The position numbers and the translations under genes were made by a program. A stretch of 64,000 nt of DNA from Nostoc parmelioides FACHB-3921 (GTDB taxonomy: Bacteria > Cyanobacteriota > Cyanobacteriia > Cyanobacteriales > Nostocaceae): assembly GCF_014696625.1 (NCBI RefSeq), contig NZ_JACJQL010000020.1:50775-114774 (forward strand), read 5' to 3'. Position 1 is the first letter of the stretch. The number at the start of each line of letters is the position of its first letter. Positions 26,529 to 35,951 of this stretch are shown piece after piece. The notes under the pieces were generated by a model, which saw nothing but the letters and a program-made list of their open reading frames with translations, was not told where the DNA came from and did not search any database.

Positions 26529-27926
26529 ATGCAAAAAACCGTCCTTCTCAACGTCGTAGGATTAACACCCGACCTCATAGGTGAACATACACCCTTTCTT
26601 TCACGCTGGCAATCTACAGGAAAAACCGTCACAATTGAACCTGTATTACCTGCTGTTACTTGTACAGCACAAGCAACCTACCTCACAGGTAAAGCACCTG
26701 ATGAGCATGGAATTGTCGCCAACGGTTGGTATTTTCGTGATGAGTGTGAAGTTAAATTTTGGCGACAGTCTAACAAATTAATTCAAGCGCCAAAAGTATG
26801 GGAAACAGCCAAGGCCATAGACCCCGACTTTACCTGTGCCAATTTATTTTGGTGGTATAATATGTACTCCTCGGTGGATTATTCGGTGACTCCACGGCCG
26901 ATGTATCCGGCTGATGGCAGAAAATTACCGGATATATATACTCAACCAGAAAACCTGCGATCGCGTCTACAAATTGACTTAGGTCAGTTTCCTCTGTTCA
27001 ATTTCTGGGGGCCGAATACCTCAATTCGTTCCACACAATGGATTGCAGACTCAGCAAAATTTCTTGATGGACGTTGCGACCCCACGTTGACACTAGTTTA
27101 TCTACCCCATCTCGACTACTGTTTACAAAAATATGGGACTGATATCACCAAAATAGCCAAGGATTTACAGGAAATTGACGCAATTTGTAGCGATTTAATT
27201 CAATTCTATGAAAATCGTGGCGCTCAAGTCATTGTTTTATCTGAATATGGGATTACCTCCGTCTCCCAACCCATCCATATCAACCGTGTCTTACGAGAAA
27301 ATGGCTTACTCACAATCAGGGAAGAATTGGGACGGGAACTGCTAGATGCCGGCGCTAGTAAAGCTTTTGCTGTAGCCGACCATCAACTAGCTCATGTGTA
27401 TGTCAATGATCCCTATTATATTCCCCAGGTGCGATCGCTCCTCGAAAACACAGATGGGATTGCCTATGTTTTAGATGAGACGCAAAAATCTCACTATCAT
27501 CTCAACCATTCTCGCGCCGGAGAGTTAATCGTAGTATCTCAACCAGATGCTTGGTTTACTTATTATTACTGGCTTGATGACCGTCGCGCTCCCGATTTTG
27601 CCAGAACTGTAGATATTCACCGCAAGCCAGGATATGACCCTGTAGAATTGTTCCTCGACCCCAAAATCAAATTACCGCAAGTTAAAATCGCTGCCAAGCT
27701 TCTAAAGAAAAAACTCGGTTTCCGTTACTTGATGGATGTGATTCCTTTAGATGCTTCCCTTGTCAAAGGTTCTCATGGTTGTCTTCCTCCTTCTCCATCC
27801 CAGGGGCCGTTATTGATTACTCAACAATCTCACTTGTTGAATAGTCAGGCGATTGCTGCTACTGATGTTTACGAGTTAATCCTCAAACATCTAATGGTAA
27901 ATAGTAATATAGCGATTCCTATATAA
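26529..27926 (+). CDS. eboF: EboF, alkaline-phosphatase/nucleotide-pyrophosphatase superfamily protein
   Basis: EboF (465 residues) is of the nucleotide pyrophosphatase/phosphodiesterase branch of the alkaline phosphatase fold. The nucleophile threonine is in PAVTCTAQATYLTGK near residue 43, followed by DEHGIVANGWY; metal ligands are expected in YLPHLDYCLQKYG, LSEYGIT, and ADHQLAHVYV, with a later HGCLPP near residue 417. No signal peptide is visible, so it is probably cytoplasmic. It ends the ebo set. Its substrate is unknown. Confidence 0.88.
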   Translation: MQKTVLLNVVGLTPDLIGEHTPFLSRWQSTGKTVTIEPVLPAVTCTAQATYLTGKAPDEHGIVANGWYFRDECEVKFWRQSNKLIQAPKVWETAKAIDPDFTCANLFWWYNMYSSVDYSVTPRPMYPADGRKLPDIYTQPENLRSRLQIDLGQFPLFNFWGPNTSIRSTQWIADSAKFLDGRCDPTLTLVYLPHLDYCLQKYGTDITKIAKDLQEIDAICSDLIQFYENRGAQVIVLSEYGITSVSQPIHINRVLRENGLLTIREELGRELLDAGASKAFAVADHQLAHVYVNDPYYIPQVRSLLENTDGIAYVLDETQKSHYHLNHSRAGELIVVSQPDAWFTYYYWLDDRRAPDFARTVDIHRKPGYDPVELFLDPKIKLPQVKIAAKLLKKKLGFRYLMDVIPLDASLVKGSHGCLPPSPSQGPLLITQQSHLLNSQAIAATDVYELILKHLMVNSNIAIPI

Positions 27927-28327
27927 AGAATTTATCTCACGCAGAGACGCAGAGACGATGAGGAGTTAGAGATTAGAAATTAGTGTTCTCTTCATGAATA
28001 TATCTTGCTTTGGTTAGATGCAGAAGAGGAATAATAAGTTATTCAGTGAATATGCTAATGAAATTGTATAAAAGCTAATAAATTGCCACTCCAATCTAAA
28101 GATATTTCATTTAAATAATGCTTGATATTTAATAGGCTAGAGCAAGAAATCATAAAGTATTTCCGCATTGCTGAATCATAAAATCTCAAACTCTTTATTC
28201 TCTCTGCGCCTTTGCGCCTACCGCAAGCGGAACGCCAAGGGCGAATGCGTGAGGCAAAAATAATCCCATCAGCAACGCCTTAATTCCATAAACTGGAAAA
28301 ATAATTAATATTCTAGAGAGATGATTT
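27927..28327. repeat. repeat-rich gap before trpE
   Basis: The 400-bp gap holds CTCACGCAGAGACGCAGAGACG (27937-27958), an AT-rich middle, and a TCTCTGCGCCTTTGCGCC..GAATGCGTGAGG repeat (28198-28255). I see no gene. A promoter for the tryptophan genes may lie in the AT-rich part. Confidence 0.45.
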
Positions 28328-30556
28328 ATGATTGCCGATTCCCACAGCTACACAACTAATGGTAACGTGCGTGTCTCTCGCTCCATAACACCAGTGAAAA
28401 TGGAGACGGCTTTAGAAGAAATTCTTTTCTACTTAAACTCGCAGCGTGGCGGCTTGCTTAATAGTAGTTATGAATATCCAGGGAGATATAAAAGATGGGC
28501 GATTGGATTTGTTAACCCACCTGTGGAATTATCCACAAGAGGAAATATTTTCACGTTGACAGCGTTAAACGAACGTGGATATATACTCTTACCAGTCATA
28601 TTTGAGCGTTTATCAAAATCAGCACAACTTCAGGAAGTTACTCAAAATAATCATCAAATTACGGGTTTAGTTAAATCTACACAAGAATTCTTTGCTGAGG
28701 AAGAACGCAGTAAACAACCTTCTACATTTACCGTCATTCGAGAAATTCTCCATATATTCTCTAGTCAAGAAGACGAACATTTAGGTTTATATGGTGCATT
28801 TGGTTATGACTTAGTGTTCCAGTTTGAGCAAATTAACCAGCGATTAGAACGTCCCGAAAACCAACGAGATTTAGTTCTATATTTACCCGATGAACTGATA
28901 ATTGTAGACTACTATCAACAACAAGCGTTTCGGATAGAATACGACTTTATCACGGCACATGGTAGCACTTATAATTTGCCTCGTACTGGTGAATCTATTG
29001 ATTATCTAGGTCAGCATTTAACCCCTACTCAAAATGCTGACCATAAAATAGGTGAATATGCCAAACTAGTAGAATTCGCCCTCGATTATTTCCGGCGGGG
29101 TGATTTATTTGAAGTAGTTCCCAGTCAAAACTTTTTCACAGCTTGTGAAGCACCACCAAGTATACTATTTGAAACCTTAAAACAGATAAATCCTAGTCCT
29201 TACGGTTTTATTTTCAATCTTGGTGGCGAATACATTATTGGTGCATCACCAGAGATGTTTGTGCGGGTGGAAGGTAGGCGTATTGAAACCTGTCCTATTA
29301 GTGGAACTATTAGCCGGGGACATGATGCTATAGACGACGCTGTGCAGATTCGTCAGTTACTCAACTCCCACAAAGACGAGGCGGAGTTGACTATGTGTAC
29401 TGATGTAGACCGCAATGATAAGTCTCGCATCTGTGAACCCGGTTCAGTTAAGGTGATTGGTCGTCGGCAAATTGAATTATATAGCCACTTAATTCATACG
29501 GTAGACCATGTAGAAGGTATTCTCCGACCAGAGTTTGATGCTTTAGATGCCTTCCTCAGTCATACTTGGGCTGTCACAGTTACAGGCGCACCCAAAAAGG
29601 CAGCAATTCAATTCATCGAACAGAACGAACGTAGCGTCAGACGTTGGTATGGTGGCGCGGTTGGGTATTTGAATTTCAACGGAAATTTAAATACAGGGTT
29701 AATTTTGCGGACAATCAGATTGCAAGATGCGATCGCCGAAGTGCGAGTTGGTGCTACTCTACTATATGACTCCATACCGCAAGCAGAAGAGCAAGAAACC
29801 ATCACCAAAGCGGCGGCTGCGTTTGAAACTATTCGACGCGCTAAACAAACAGACCCGAAAATTGAAGAGTCTAGTATTAAAAAACTCAGTAAATATGTAC
29901 CCGATGGACAATCAGGGAAACGCATCTTACTCATTGACCATGAAGACTCATTTGTTCACACCCTAGCTAACTACATCCGTTCCACAGGTGCAACTGTCAC
30001 CACACTCCGTTATGGCTTCTCCGAGTCCCTATTCGACACAGAACGCCCAGACTTAGTAGTGTTATCTCCCGGCCCTGGTAGACCAAGTGAATTTAAAGTA
30101 CAGGAAACCGTCGCCGCCTGTGTCCGTCGTCAAATACCTCTGTTTGGTGTGTGTTTGGGATTGCAAGGTATTGTGGAAGCTTTCGGTGGAGAGTTGGGAG
30201 TATTGAATTATCCCCAGCATGGCAAATCCTCACGCATTTTCGTCACAGCAACGGATTCTGTGATGTTCCAAGGCTTACCCGAATCTTTTACAGTTGGTAG
30301 ATATCATTCATTGTTTGCACTACCGCAACGTTTACCAAAAGAACTGAAGGTGACAGCGATTTCTGATGATGAGGTGATTATGGCGATTGAACATCAGACA
30401 TTACCCATAGCCGCCGTCCAGTTTCATCCAGAATCAATCATGACTTTAGCTGGAGAAGTTGGTTTAGCGATTATTAAAAATGTCGTGGGAAAATATACGC
30501 ACAGTCAACAGTTAACAGTCATCAGTCAACCGTCAACAGTTTCTCTCTATGACTAA
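28328..30556 (+). CDS. trpE: fused anthranilate synthase TrpE-TrpG
   Basis: One 742-residue chain carries both subunits: component I (about residues 20-520, with VTGAPKKAAIQFIEQNE and GRRQIELYSHLIHTV) and the glutamine amidotransferase (from residue 535, RILLIDHEDSFVHTLANY) with catalytic Cys609 in GVCLG and His700/Glu702 in FHPES. It turns chorismate and glutamine to anthranilate. This TrpE(G) fusion is a known form in Nostocales alongside separate housekeeping copies. The last 20 residues (HSQQLTVISQPSTVSLYD) are encoded by GTCAACAGTCATCA-type repeats, so the gene was extended and now overlaps trpC by 8 bp. The leader NEERGYILLP region lacks an obvious regulatory motif I can name. Confidence 0.95.
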   Translation: MIADSHSYTTNGNVRVSRSITPVKMETALEEILFYLNSQRGGLLNSSYEYPGRYKRWAIGFVNPPVELSTRGNIFTLTALNERGYILLPVIFERLSKSAQLQEVTQNNHQITGLVKSTQEFFAEEERSKQPSTFTVIREILHIFSSQEDEHLGLYGAFGYDLVFQFEQINQRLERPENQRDLVLYLPDELIIVDYYQQQAFRIEYDFITAHGSTYNLPRTGESIDYLGQHLTPTQNADHKIGEYAKLVEFALDYFRRGDLFEVVPSQNFFTACEAPPSILFETLKQINPSPYGFIFNLGGEYIIGASPEMFVRVEGRRIETCPISGTISRGHDAIDDAVQIRQLLNSHKDEAELTMCTDVDRNDKSRICEPGSVKVIGRRQIELYSHLIHTVDHVEGILRPEFDALDAFLSHTWAVTVTGAPKKAAIQFIEQNERSVRRWYGGAVGYLNFNGNLNTGLILRTIRLQDAIAEVRVGATLLYDSIPQAEEQETITKAAAAFETIRRAKQTDPKIEESSIKKLSKYVPDGQSGKRILLIDHEDSFVHTLANYIRSTGATVTTLRYGFSESLFDTERPDLVVLSPGPGRPSEFKVQETVAACVRRQIPLFGVCLGLQGIVEAFGGELGVLNYPQHGKSSRIFVTATDSVMFQGLPESFTVGRYHSLFALPQRLPKELKVTAISDDEVIMAIEHQTLPIAAVQFHPESIMTLAGEVGLAIIKNVVGKYTHSQQLTVISQPSTVSLYD

Positions 30557-31370
30557 TCAAATTCCCCCTCCGCGCCATATTTTGGAAGAGATTGTACTGC
30601 ATAAGCAGCAAGAAATTTTACAATTGCAGCAAGAACAGCCTTTATCTGCTTTGCAACAGCAGTTAACTAGTGCGCCGCCTGTGCGAGATTTCTTGAAGGC
30701 TTTGCAAGAAAATTCTCACCAGCCTAGCTTAATTGCCGAGGTAAAAAAAGCTTCACCCAGTAAGGGGATGATTCGGGTGGATTTTGATCCAGGAGCGATC
30801 GCACAATCATACCAAAAAGGTGGTGCAGCTTGTCTATCTATCCTCACTGATGAAAAGTTCTTTCAAGGTGGTTTTGATAACCTGCGTTTGGTACGTCAGC
30901 AAGTCTCGTTACCCCTATTATGCAAAGAGTTTATCATTGACCCTTACCAAATATATCTCGCACGAACTGCGGGTGCAGATGCAGTCTTGTTGATTGCAGC
31001 TATCCTTGCAGATGAAGAACTCCAGCAATTTTTACAACTGATTCATGAGTTGGGGATGACTGCACTAGTGGAAGTCCATACTTTGAGTGAGTTGGATAGA
31101 GTTTTAAAGCTAAAAGATTTACGATTGTTGGGAATTAACAACCGCAACCTGGAAGATTTTACAGTTGATTTAAAGGTAACGCAGCAACTTTTAAGCCAGC
31201 GACAGCAAGAGATACAAAGCTTAGATATCACCGTTGTCAGCGAGTCGGGGATTTATACGCCTGCTGATTTATCCTTTGTCGCTGAAGTTGGGGCGCGTGC
31301 GGTGTTGGTGGGGGAGTCTTTGGTTAAGCAAACTGATGTTGAAGTGGCGACGAGTGCTTTGTTGAAGTAG
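30549..31370 (+). CDS. trpC: indole-3-glycerol phosphate synthase TrpC
   Basis: TrpC closes the indole ring from carboxyphenylamino-deoxyribulose phosphate. The 273-residue TIM barrel has LIAEVKKASPSKG near residue 60 (catalytic Glu and Lys), LTDEKFFQGG near residue 98, LCKEFIIDPYQI near residue 118, NNRNLEDFTVDL near residue 198 and VSESGIYTPADL near residue 228. Length is normal. The start lies inside the 3' end of trpE, so translational coupling is likely. It is a pathway-dedicated copy beside the scytonemin genes; another trpC is expected elsewhere in the genome. Confidence 0.94.
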   Translation: MTNQIPPPRHILEEIVLHKQQEILQLQQEQPLSALQQQLTSAPPVRDFLKALQENSHQPSLIAEVKKASPSKGMIRVDFDPGAIAQSYQKGGAACLSILTDEKFFQGGFDNLRLVRQQVSLPLLCKEFIIDPYQIYLARTAGADAVLLIAAILADEELQQFLQLIHELGMTALVEVHTLSELDRVLKLKDLRLLGINNRNLEDFTVDLKVTQQLLSQRQQEIQSLDITVVSESGIYTPADLSFVAEVGARAVLVGESLVKQTDVEVATSALLK

Positions 31371-31374
31371 AGAT

Positions 31375-31490
31375 TTTTAAACGCAGAGGGACGCGAAGGA
31401 CGGCGCGGAGGTACGCAGAGTGTTTTAAAGAGTCATTAGTCATTAGTCAACAGTCATCAGTCAACAGTCATCAGTCAACAGTTATTCTTC
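31375..31490 (+). repeat. STRR and CGCAGAGG repeats between trpC and trpA
   Basis: AACGCAGAGGGACGCGAAGG starts the block; tandem GTCATTAGTCATTAGTC and three AACAGTCATCAGTC units follow (31432-31485). The same heptamers make the end of trpE. They are tandem repeats without spacers, so not a CRISPR array. Confidence 0.6.
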
Positions 31491-31507
31491 TTTCCACCCC
31501 TACCTAA

Positions 31508-32323
31508 ATGCCTACCATTTCTGACCATTTCCAACTTTTACGCCAACGTCAACAGTGTGCTTTGATTCCTTTCATCACTGCGGGCGACCCTGATTTAGCA
31601 ACTACTGCCGAGGCTTTACGTATCTTAGATCGACATGGTGCTGATTTTATTGAATTGGGTGTTCCCTATTCTGACCCTTTGGCGGATGGGCCTGTGATTC
31701 AAGCAGCCGCAACTCGCGCTTTGCAACGAGGAACAAAATTAGAGCAAGTATTAGAGATGCTGGAAACTGTCAGCCCTAGTTTACAAGCACCGATAATTTT
31801 ATTTACTTACTACAACCCAATTTTGCATCGCGGGATTAAGTTGTTTTTAGAAACAATCGCGGCGGCTGGGGTGCGAGGTTTAGTAGTACCAGATTTACCC
31901 TTAGAAGAAGCAGACGAATTAATTAAAACTGCTGCTAATTTTGGCATTGAGCTAATTTTGCTGGTTGCCCCTACTAGTTCTCAGGATAGGATTGAAGCGA
32001 TCGCACGTCAATCACAAGGATTCATTTACCTAGTCAGCGTCACAGGCGTTACAGGTATTCGCGCACAAATCCAAGACCGCGTACAACACTTAATCACCGA
32101 CTTACGCCACGTCACAGACAAACCCATCGGCGTAGGCTTTGGCATCTCCGCACCAGAACAAGCCCATCAAGTCAAAGAATGGGGCGCAGATGCTGTCATC
32201 GTCGGTAGCGCCTTCGTCAAACGCCTAGCAGAAGGTAGCTCAACCCAAGGACTACAAGCCATAGAACAACTCTGCCAAGAACTCAAAACAGCCATCACCA
32301 CCCAATCCCTACAACCAGTCTAG
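31508..32323 (+). CDS. trpA: tryptophan synthase alpha chain TrpA
   Basis: TrpA cleaves indole-3-glycerol phosphate and passes indole to TrpB. The 271-residue TIM barrel shows LIPFITAGDPDL near residue 18, the catalytic glutamate in DFIELGVPYSDPLADGP near residue 47, the loop PDLPLEEAD near residue 128 with its second acidic residue, and GFGISAPEQ/DAVIVGSAFV near the end. Length is typical. trpB follows 116 bp later; in N. punctiforme a tyrosinase gene (tyrP) occurs between them and is absent here. Confidence 0.94.
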   Translation: MPTISDHFQLLRQRQQCALIPFITAGDPDLATTAEALRILDRHGADFIELGVPYSDPLADGPVIQAAATRALQRGTKLEQVLEMLETVSPSLQAPIILFTYYNPILHRGIKLFLETIAAAGVRGLVVPDLPLEEADELIKTAANFGIELILLVAPTSSQDRIEAIARQSQGFIYLVSVTGVTGIRAQIQDRVQHLITDLRHVTDKPIGVGFGISAPEQAHQVKEWGADAVIVGSAFVKRLAEGSSTQGLQAIEQLCQELKTAITTQSLQPV

Positions 32324-32344
32324 ACAAGATATAAGTACTTCTTA

Positions 32345-32400
32345 CTCATCACCCTTTGCGCCTTTGCGCCTACCCTACGGGAACGGCTCCGCCGAATGCG
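32345..32400 (+). repeat. GC-rich dispersed repeat before trpB
   Basis: CCTTTGCGCCTTTGCGCC..CCTACGGGAACGGCTCCGCC..GAATGCGCGAAAC matches the elements at 28198 and 22016. It opens an in-frame ATG at 32356 that would add 28 repeat-derived residues to TrpB. Confidence 0.55.
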
Positions 32401-32439
32401 CGAAACAAACACCCCCCAATTCCACAACACAAAAAAATA

Positions 32440-33669
32440 ATGGTCAGCACCCCCGAAATCAAAAACCAACTTGCACGCCCAGACTCACTAGGCAGATTCG
32501 GTAAATTCGGCGGCAAATACGTCCCCGAAACCCTAATGCCAGCCCTAAGCGAATTAGAAACCGCTTATCAAAAATACCGCGACGATGCCAGCTATCAAAC
32601 CGAGTTACAAAACTTACTCCGCGATTATGTAGGCAGACCAAGCCCCTTATACTTTGCCGAACGCCTGACAGAACACTACGCCAAACCCGATGGCACAGGA
32701 GCGCAAATTTACTTAAAGCGAGAAGACTTAAATCATACAGGCGCACACAAGATTAATAACGCCTTGGCTCAAGTCTTACTCGCCAAACGCATGGGTAAAC
32801 AACGCATTATTGCGGAAACTGGCGCAGGACAACACGGTGTAGCAACTGCAACAGTCTGTGCGCGCTTTGGCTTAGACTGTGTGATTTACATGGGCATCCA
32901 CGACATGGAACGACAAGCCCTAAATGTCTTCCGTATGAGGTTGATGGGGGCAGAAGTTCGCCCAGTGGAAGCTGGTACTGGAACCCTCAAAGATGCCACC
33001 TCAGAAGCCATTCGAGATTGGGTAACAAATGTAGAAACGACCCATTACATCCTTGGTTCCGTGGCTGGCCCCCATCCCTACCCGATGATTGTCCGCGACT
33101 TCCACGCCATTATCGGTCAAGAAACCCGCCGCCAGTGTCAAGAGAAATGGGGAGGACTCCCAGATATTCTTTTAGCTTGTGTGGGTGGTGGTTCCAATGC
33201 CATTGGCTTGTTCCACGAGTTTATTGATGAGGCTTCCATCCGTCTGATTGGTGTGGAAGCCGCAGGCGAAGGTGTAGACACAGATAAACACGCCGCCACC
33301 CTCACACTAGGCAGAGTTGGAGTTCTCCACGGTGCCATGAGCTACCTGCTACAAGATGATGATGGTCAAGTTATCGAAGCTCACTCAATTAGTGCTGGAC
33401 TAGACTATCCAGGTGTTGGGCCTGAGCATAGCTATTTAAAGGATTTGAGACGCGCTGAATATTACAGTGTGACTGATAAACAAGCTTTAGATGGATTTCA
33501 ACAACTTTCCAGACTAGAAGGAATTATACCCGCATTAGAAACATCTCATGCGATCGCCTATTTAGCAACCCTCTGTCCCCAACTAAATGGTAGTCCTCGC
33601 ATTGTCATCAACTGTTCTGGTAGAGGTGACAAAGATGTGCAAACCGTGGCAAAAGTCCTGAATTATTGA
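32440..33669 (+). CDS. trpB: tryptophan synthase beta chain TrpB
   Basis: TrpB condenses indole with serine using pyridoxal phosphate. The 409-residue protein has the PLP lysine in HTGAHKINNAL near residue 98, ETGAGQHGVA near residue 120, and the phosphate loop GGGSNAIG near residue 246; SAGLDYPGVGPEHS follows. The N-terminus DSLGRFGKFGGKYVPETLMP is the usual one. I start at 32440 because the upstream frame to 32356 is made of a dispersed repeat. It pairs with TrpA; the gap between them carries only repeats. Confidence 0.94.
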   Translation: MVSTPEIKNQLARPDSLGRFGKFGGKYVPETLMPALSELETAYQKYRDDASYQTELQNLLRDYVGRPSPLYFAERLTEHYAKPDGTGAQIYLKREDLNHTGAHKINNALAQVLLAKRMGKQRIIAETGAGQHGVATATVCARFGLDCVIYMGIHDMERQALNVFRMRLMGAEVRPVEAGTGTLKDATSEAIRDWVTNVETTHYILGSVAGPHPYPMIVRDFHAIIGQETRRQCQEKWGGLPDILLACVGGGSNAIGLFHEFIDEASIRLIGVEAAGEGVDTDKHAATLTLGRVGVLHGAMSYLLQDDDGQVIEAHSISAGLDYPGVGPEHSYLKDLRRAEYYSVTDKQALDGFQQLSRLEGIIPALETSHAIAYLATLCPQLNGSPRIVINCSGRGDKDVQTVAKVLNY

Positions 33670-33775
33670 CTAGGGGTGTAAGGGTGTAGGGGAAAAAATC
33701 AGCCCTCATACAACCCAAGAAACCCAAACTAAATCCCAATTCCTTAATTACGAATTACGAATTACGAATTAGTAA
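33665..33775 (+). repeat. GGGTGTA and TTACGAA heptamer repeats before trpD
   Basis: TAGGGGTGTAAGGGTGTAGG (33672-33692) and four TACGAAT units (33748-33770) fill the gap. Both heptamers recur in other gaps of this cluster (15930-15960, 25150-25190, 21922-21978). Confidence 0.55.
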
Positions 33776-33777
33776 AT

Positions 33778-34872
33778 ATGGTAGCTGTAACTCAAACCTC
33801 ACTTGATAACATCTCAGTTACTCCTGATTCATCTGACTGGTCTGCTATCCTACAACAATTGCTCAAACGGCAATCCTTAACAGTTGCCCAAGCAACAGAT
33901 TTAATGCACGGCTGGCTAACAGATACCATTCCCCCCGTCCTCTCAGGAGCCATCCTAGCCGCAATCCAAGCTAAAGGCGTATCCTCTGAAGAATTAGTTG
34001 GTATGGCTAGCGTCTTACAATCTCAATCTTCTTACCCAACACCCAACGCCCAACACCCCACTCCCCTAATTGACACCTGCGGAACTGGCGGTGATGGTGC
34101 TTCCACTTTCAATATCTCCACAGCCGTAGCTTTTGTGTCCGCCGCCGCCGGGGTGAAGGTTGCCAAACATGGGAATCGTTCTGCCTCTAGCAAGACTGGT
34201 TCTGCTGATGTGTTGGAAGCTTTGGGAATTAATCTCAATGCCAATCCAGATAAGGTACAAGCCGCAGTAAGTGAGGTGGGGATTACTTTCTTATTCGCCC
34301 CTGGTTGGCATCCAGCACTGAAGACAGTGGCGGCTTTACGCAAAACCTTGAAGGTGCGGACTATTTTTAACTTATTGGGGCCTCTAGTCAATCCCCTGCG
34401 TCCGACTGGACAAATTATTGGTGTGAATGACCCTTTATTAATCGAAGAGGTCGCCCAAGCATTATCTCATTTGGGATGTCGAAAAGCGATCGCTCTCCAC
34501 GGACGAGAAAGGTTAGACGAGGCTGGACTAGCAGATGTGACTGATTTAGCCATACTCCAAGATGGAAAAGTTGGTTGTTTCGTACTCAATCCCCAAGAAT
34601 TGGGGTTAAATCATGCCCCAACTGAAGCATTATGCGGTGGCGATGTCGCAGAAAATGCCGAAATTTTAAAAGCTGTTCTGCAAGGTAAAGGGACTCAAGC
34701 ACAGCAAGATGTAGTTGCTTTAAATACAGCCTTAGCATTGCAAGTTGGTGAGGCTATCAGCACAACGGATTTTATAGAAGCTTCTGTCACAGGTATTGCT
34801 ATCGCCAGGGAAGTGCTGCAAAGTGGCGCTGCTTGGAGAAAACTAGAACAACTTGCTGAATTTTTGCGCTAA
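33778..34872 (+). CDS. trpD: anthranilate phosphoribosyltransferase TrpD
   Basis: TrpD joins anthranilate to phosphoribosyl pyrophosphate. The 364-residue protein has the glycine-rich PRPP site DTCGTGGDGASTFNIST near residue 99, KHGNRSASSKTGSADVLE near residue 134, and FNLLGPLVNPLRP near residue 198. A low-complexity stretch (SYPTPNAQHPTPL, residues 84-96) with CCCAACACCCAAC-type DNA lies just before the site and looks like a repeat-derived insert. The DAHP synthase gene starts 14 bp after it, so they are cotranscribed. Confidence 0.94.
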   Translation: MVAVTQTSLDNISVTPDSSDWSAILQQLLKRQSLTVAQATDLMHGWLTDTIPPVLSGAILAAIQAKGVSSEELVGMASVLQSQSSYPTPNAQHPTPLIDTCGTGGDGASTFNISTAVAFVSAAAGVKVAKHGNRSASSKTGSADVLEALGINLNANPDKVQAAVSEVGITFLFAPGWHPALKTVAALRKTLKVRTIFNLLGPLVNPLRPTGQIIGVNDPLLIEEVAQALSHLGCRKAIALHGRERLDEAGLADVTDLAILQDGKVGCFVLNPQELGLNHAPTEALCGGDVAENAEILKAVLQGKGTQAQQDVVALNTALALQVGEAISTTDFIEASVTGIAIAREVLQSGAAWRKLEQLAEFLR

Positions 34873-34886
34873 ATAAGGAAATCAAA

Positions 34887-35951
34887 ATGATTGTCATACT
34901 CAAAAATGGTACTCCTGCTGAAGAAATTACTCGCATTAGTGAAGGTTTGAGTGAAGTTTGGGAAGTCAAAGTAGAAAAAAGTGTCGGCAAACATAAGGTT
35001 ATTCTGGGAATCATTGGTGACACTGCTACCATCGACACATTGCAAATTCAAGAGTTCAGCCCTTGGATTCAACAAGTCATGCGAGTGCAGAAACCTTTCA
35101 AGCGGGTAAGTCGAGAATTCCGCTATGGAGAAGCCAGTGAGGTGATTGTTAATACACCAAACGAGCGTGTCTATTTCGGTGAACATCATCCCATAGTCGT
35201 GGTAGCTGGGCCTTGTTCTGTGGAGAATGAGGAGATGATCGTAGAGACAGCCAAGCGTGTGAAGGCAGCCGGAGCAAAGTTTTTACGCGGTGGAGCTTAT
35301 AAACCCCGGACTTCTCCCTATGCTTTCCAAGGACATGGCGAAAGTGCTTTAGGTTTGTTGGCGGCGGCGCGTGATGCGACAGGCTTAGGTATTATCACTG
35401 AAGTGATGGATACTGCTGACTTAGCAGCCGTGGCGAGAGTGTCCGATGTGATTCAAGTAGGGGCGCGGAATATGCAGAACTTCGCCCTGTTGAAGAAAGT
35501 CGGCGCTCAAGATAAACCAGTGCTGCTCAAGCGGGGGATGGCTGCAACTATTGATGAGTGGTTGATGGCTGCTGAATATATCTTAGCATCGGGAAACCCT
35601 AACGTGATTTTGTGTGAGCGGGGGATTAGGACGTTTGATAGTAAATATGCGCGGAATACCTTGGATTTATCTGTGATTCCCGTATTGCGATCGCTCACCC
35701 ATTTACCAATTATGATAGACCCTAGTCATGGTACTGGTAAATCTGAGTATGTACCATCAATGGCTTTTGCTGCGATCGCTGCCGGTACAGATGCTTTAAT
35801 GATAGAAGTACATCCCAATCCAGCTAGAGCATTATCTGACGGGCCTCAATCTTTAACCCCTGAAAGATTTGACTGTTTAGCTCAGGAAATGTCAGTAATT
35901 GGCAAAGTTGTTGGACGTTGGCCTCAACAGGTTTTGGTTAATGCTATTTAG
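34887..35951 (+). CDS. aroG: DAHP synthase (AroA-I-beta type) with N-terminal regulatory domain
   Basis: The enzyme makes DAHP from PEP and erythrose-4-phosphate, the entry to the shikimate pathway. The 354-residue chain begins with a ferredoxin-like regulatory domain (residues 1-70, ILKNGTPAEEITRISEGL), as in the Thermotoga/Bacillus type, followed by the catalytic barrel: VVAGPCSVENEEM near residue 108, LRGGAYKPRTSPYAFQG near residue 132, LLKRGM near residue 212, and DPSHGTG near residue 275. It is called aroG in scytonemin clusters although the sequence type is closer to AroF of Bacillus. It ends the aromatic block. Confidence 0.92.
   Translation: MIVILKNGTPAEEITRISEGLSEVWEVKVEKSVGKHKVILGIIGDTATIDTLQIQEFSPWIQQVMRVQKPFKRVSREFRYGEASEVIVNTPNERVYFGEHHPIVVVAGPCSVENEEMIVETAKRVKAAGAKFLRGGAYKPRTSPYAFQGHGESALGLLAAARDATGLGIITEVMDTADLAAVARVSDVIQVGARNMQNFALLKKVGAQDKPVLLKRGMAATIDEWLMAAEYILASGNPNVILCERGIRTFDSKYARNTLDLSVIPVLRSLTHLPIMIDPSHGTGKSEYVPSMAFAAIAAGTDALMIEVHPNPARALSDGPQSLTPERFDCLAQEMSVIGKVVGRWPQQVLVNAI

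Noticed and set aside
31432..31485. Possible short CRISPR array
   Set aside because: Plain tandem heptamers (STRR type) without unique spacers.
32356..32439. Longer TrpB start
   Set aside because: The added 28 residues come from a dispersed GC-rich repeat and are not TrpB-like.
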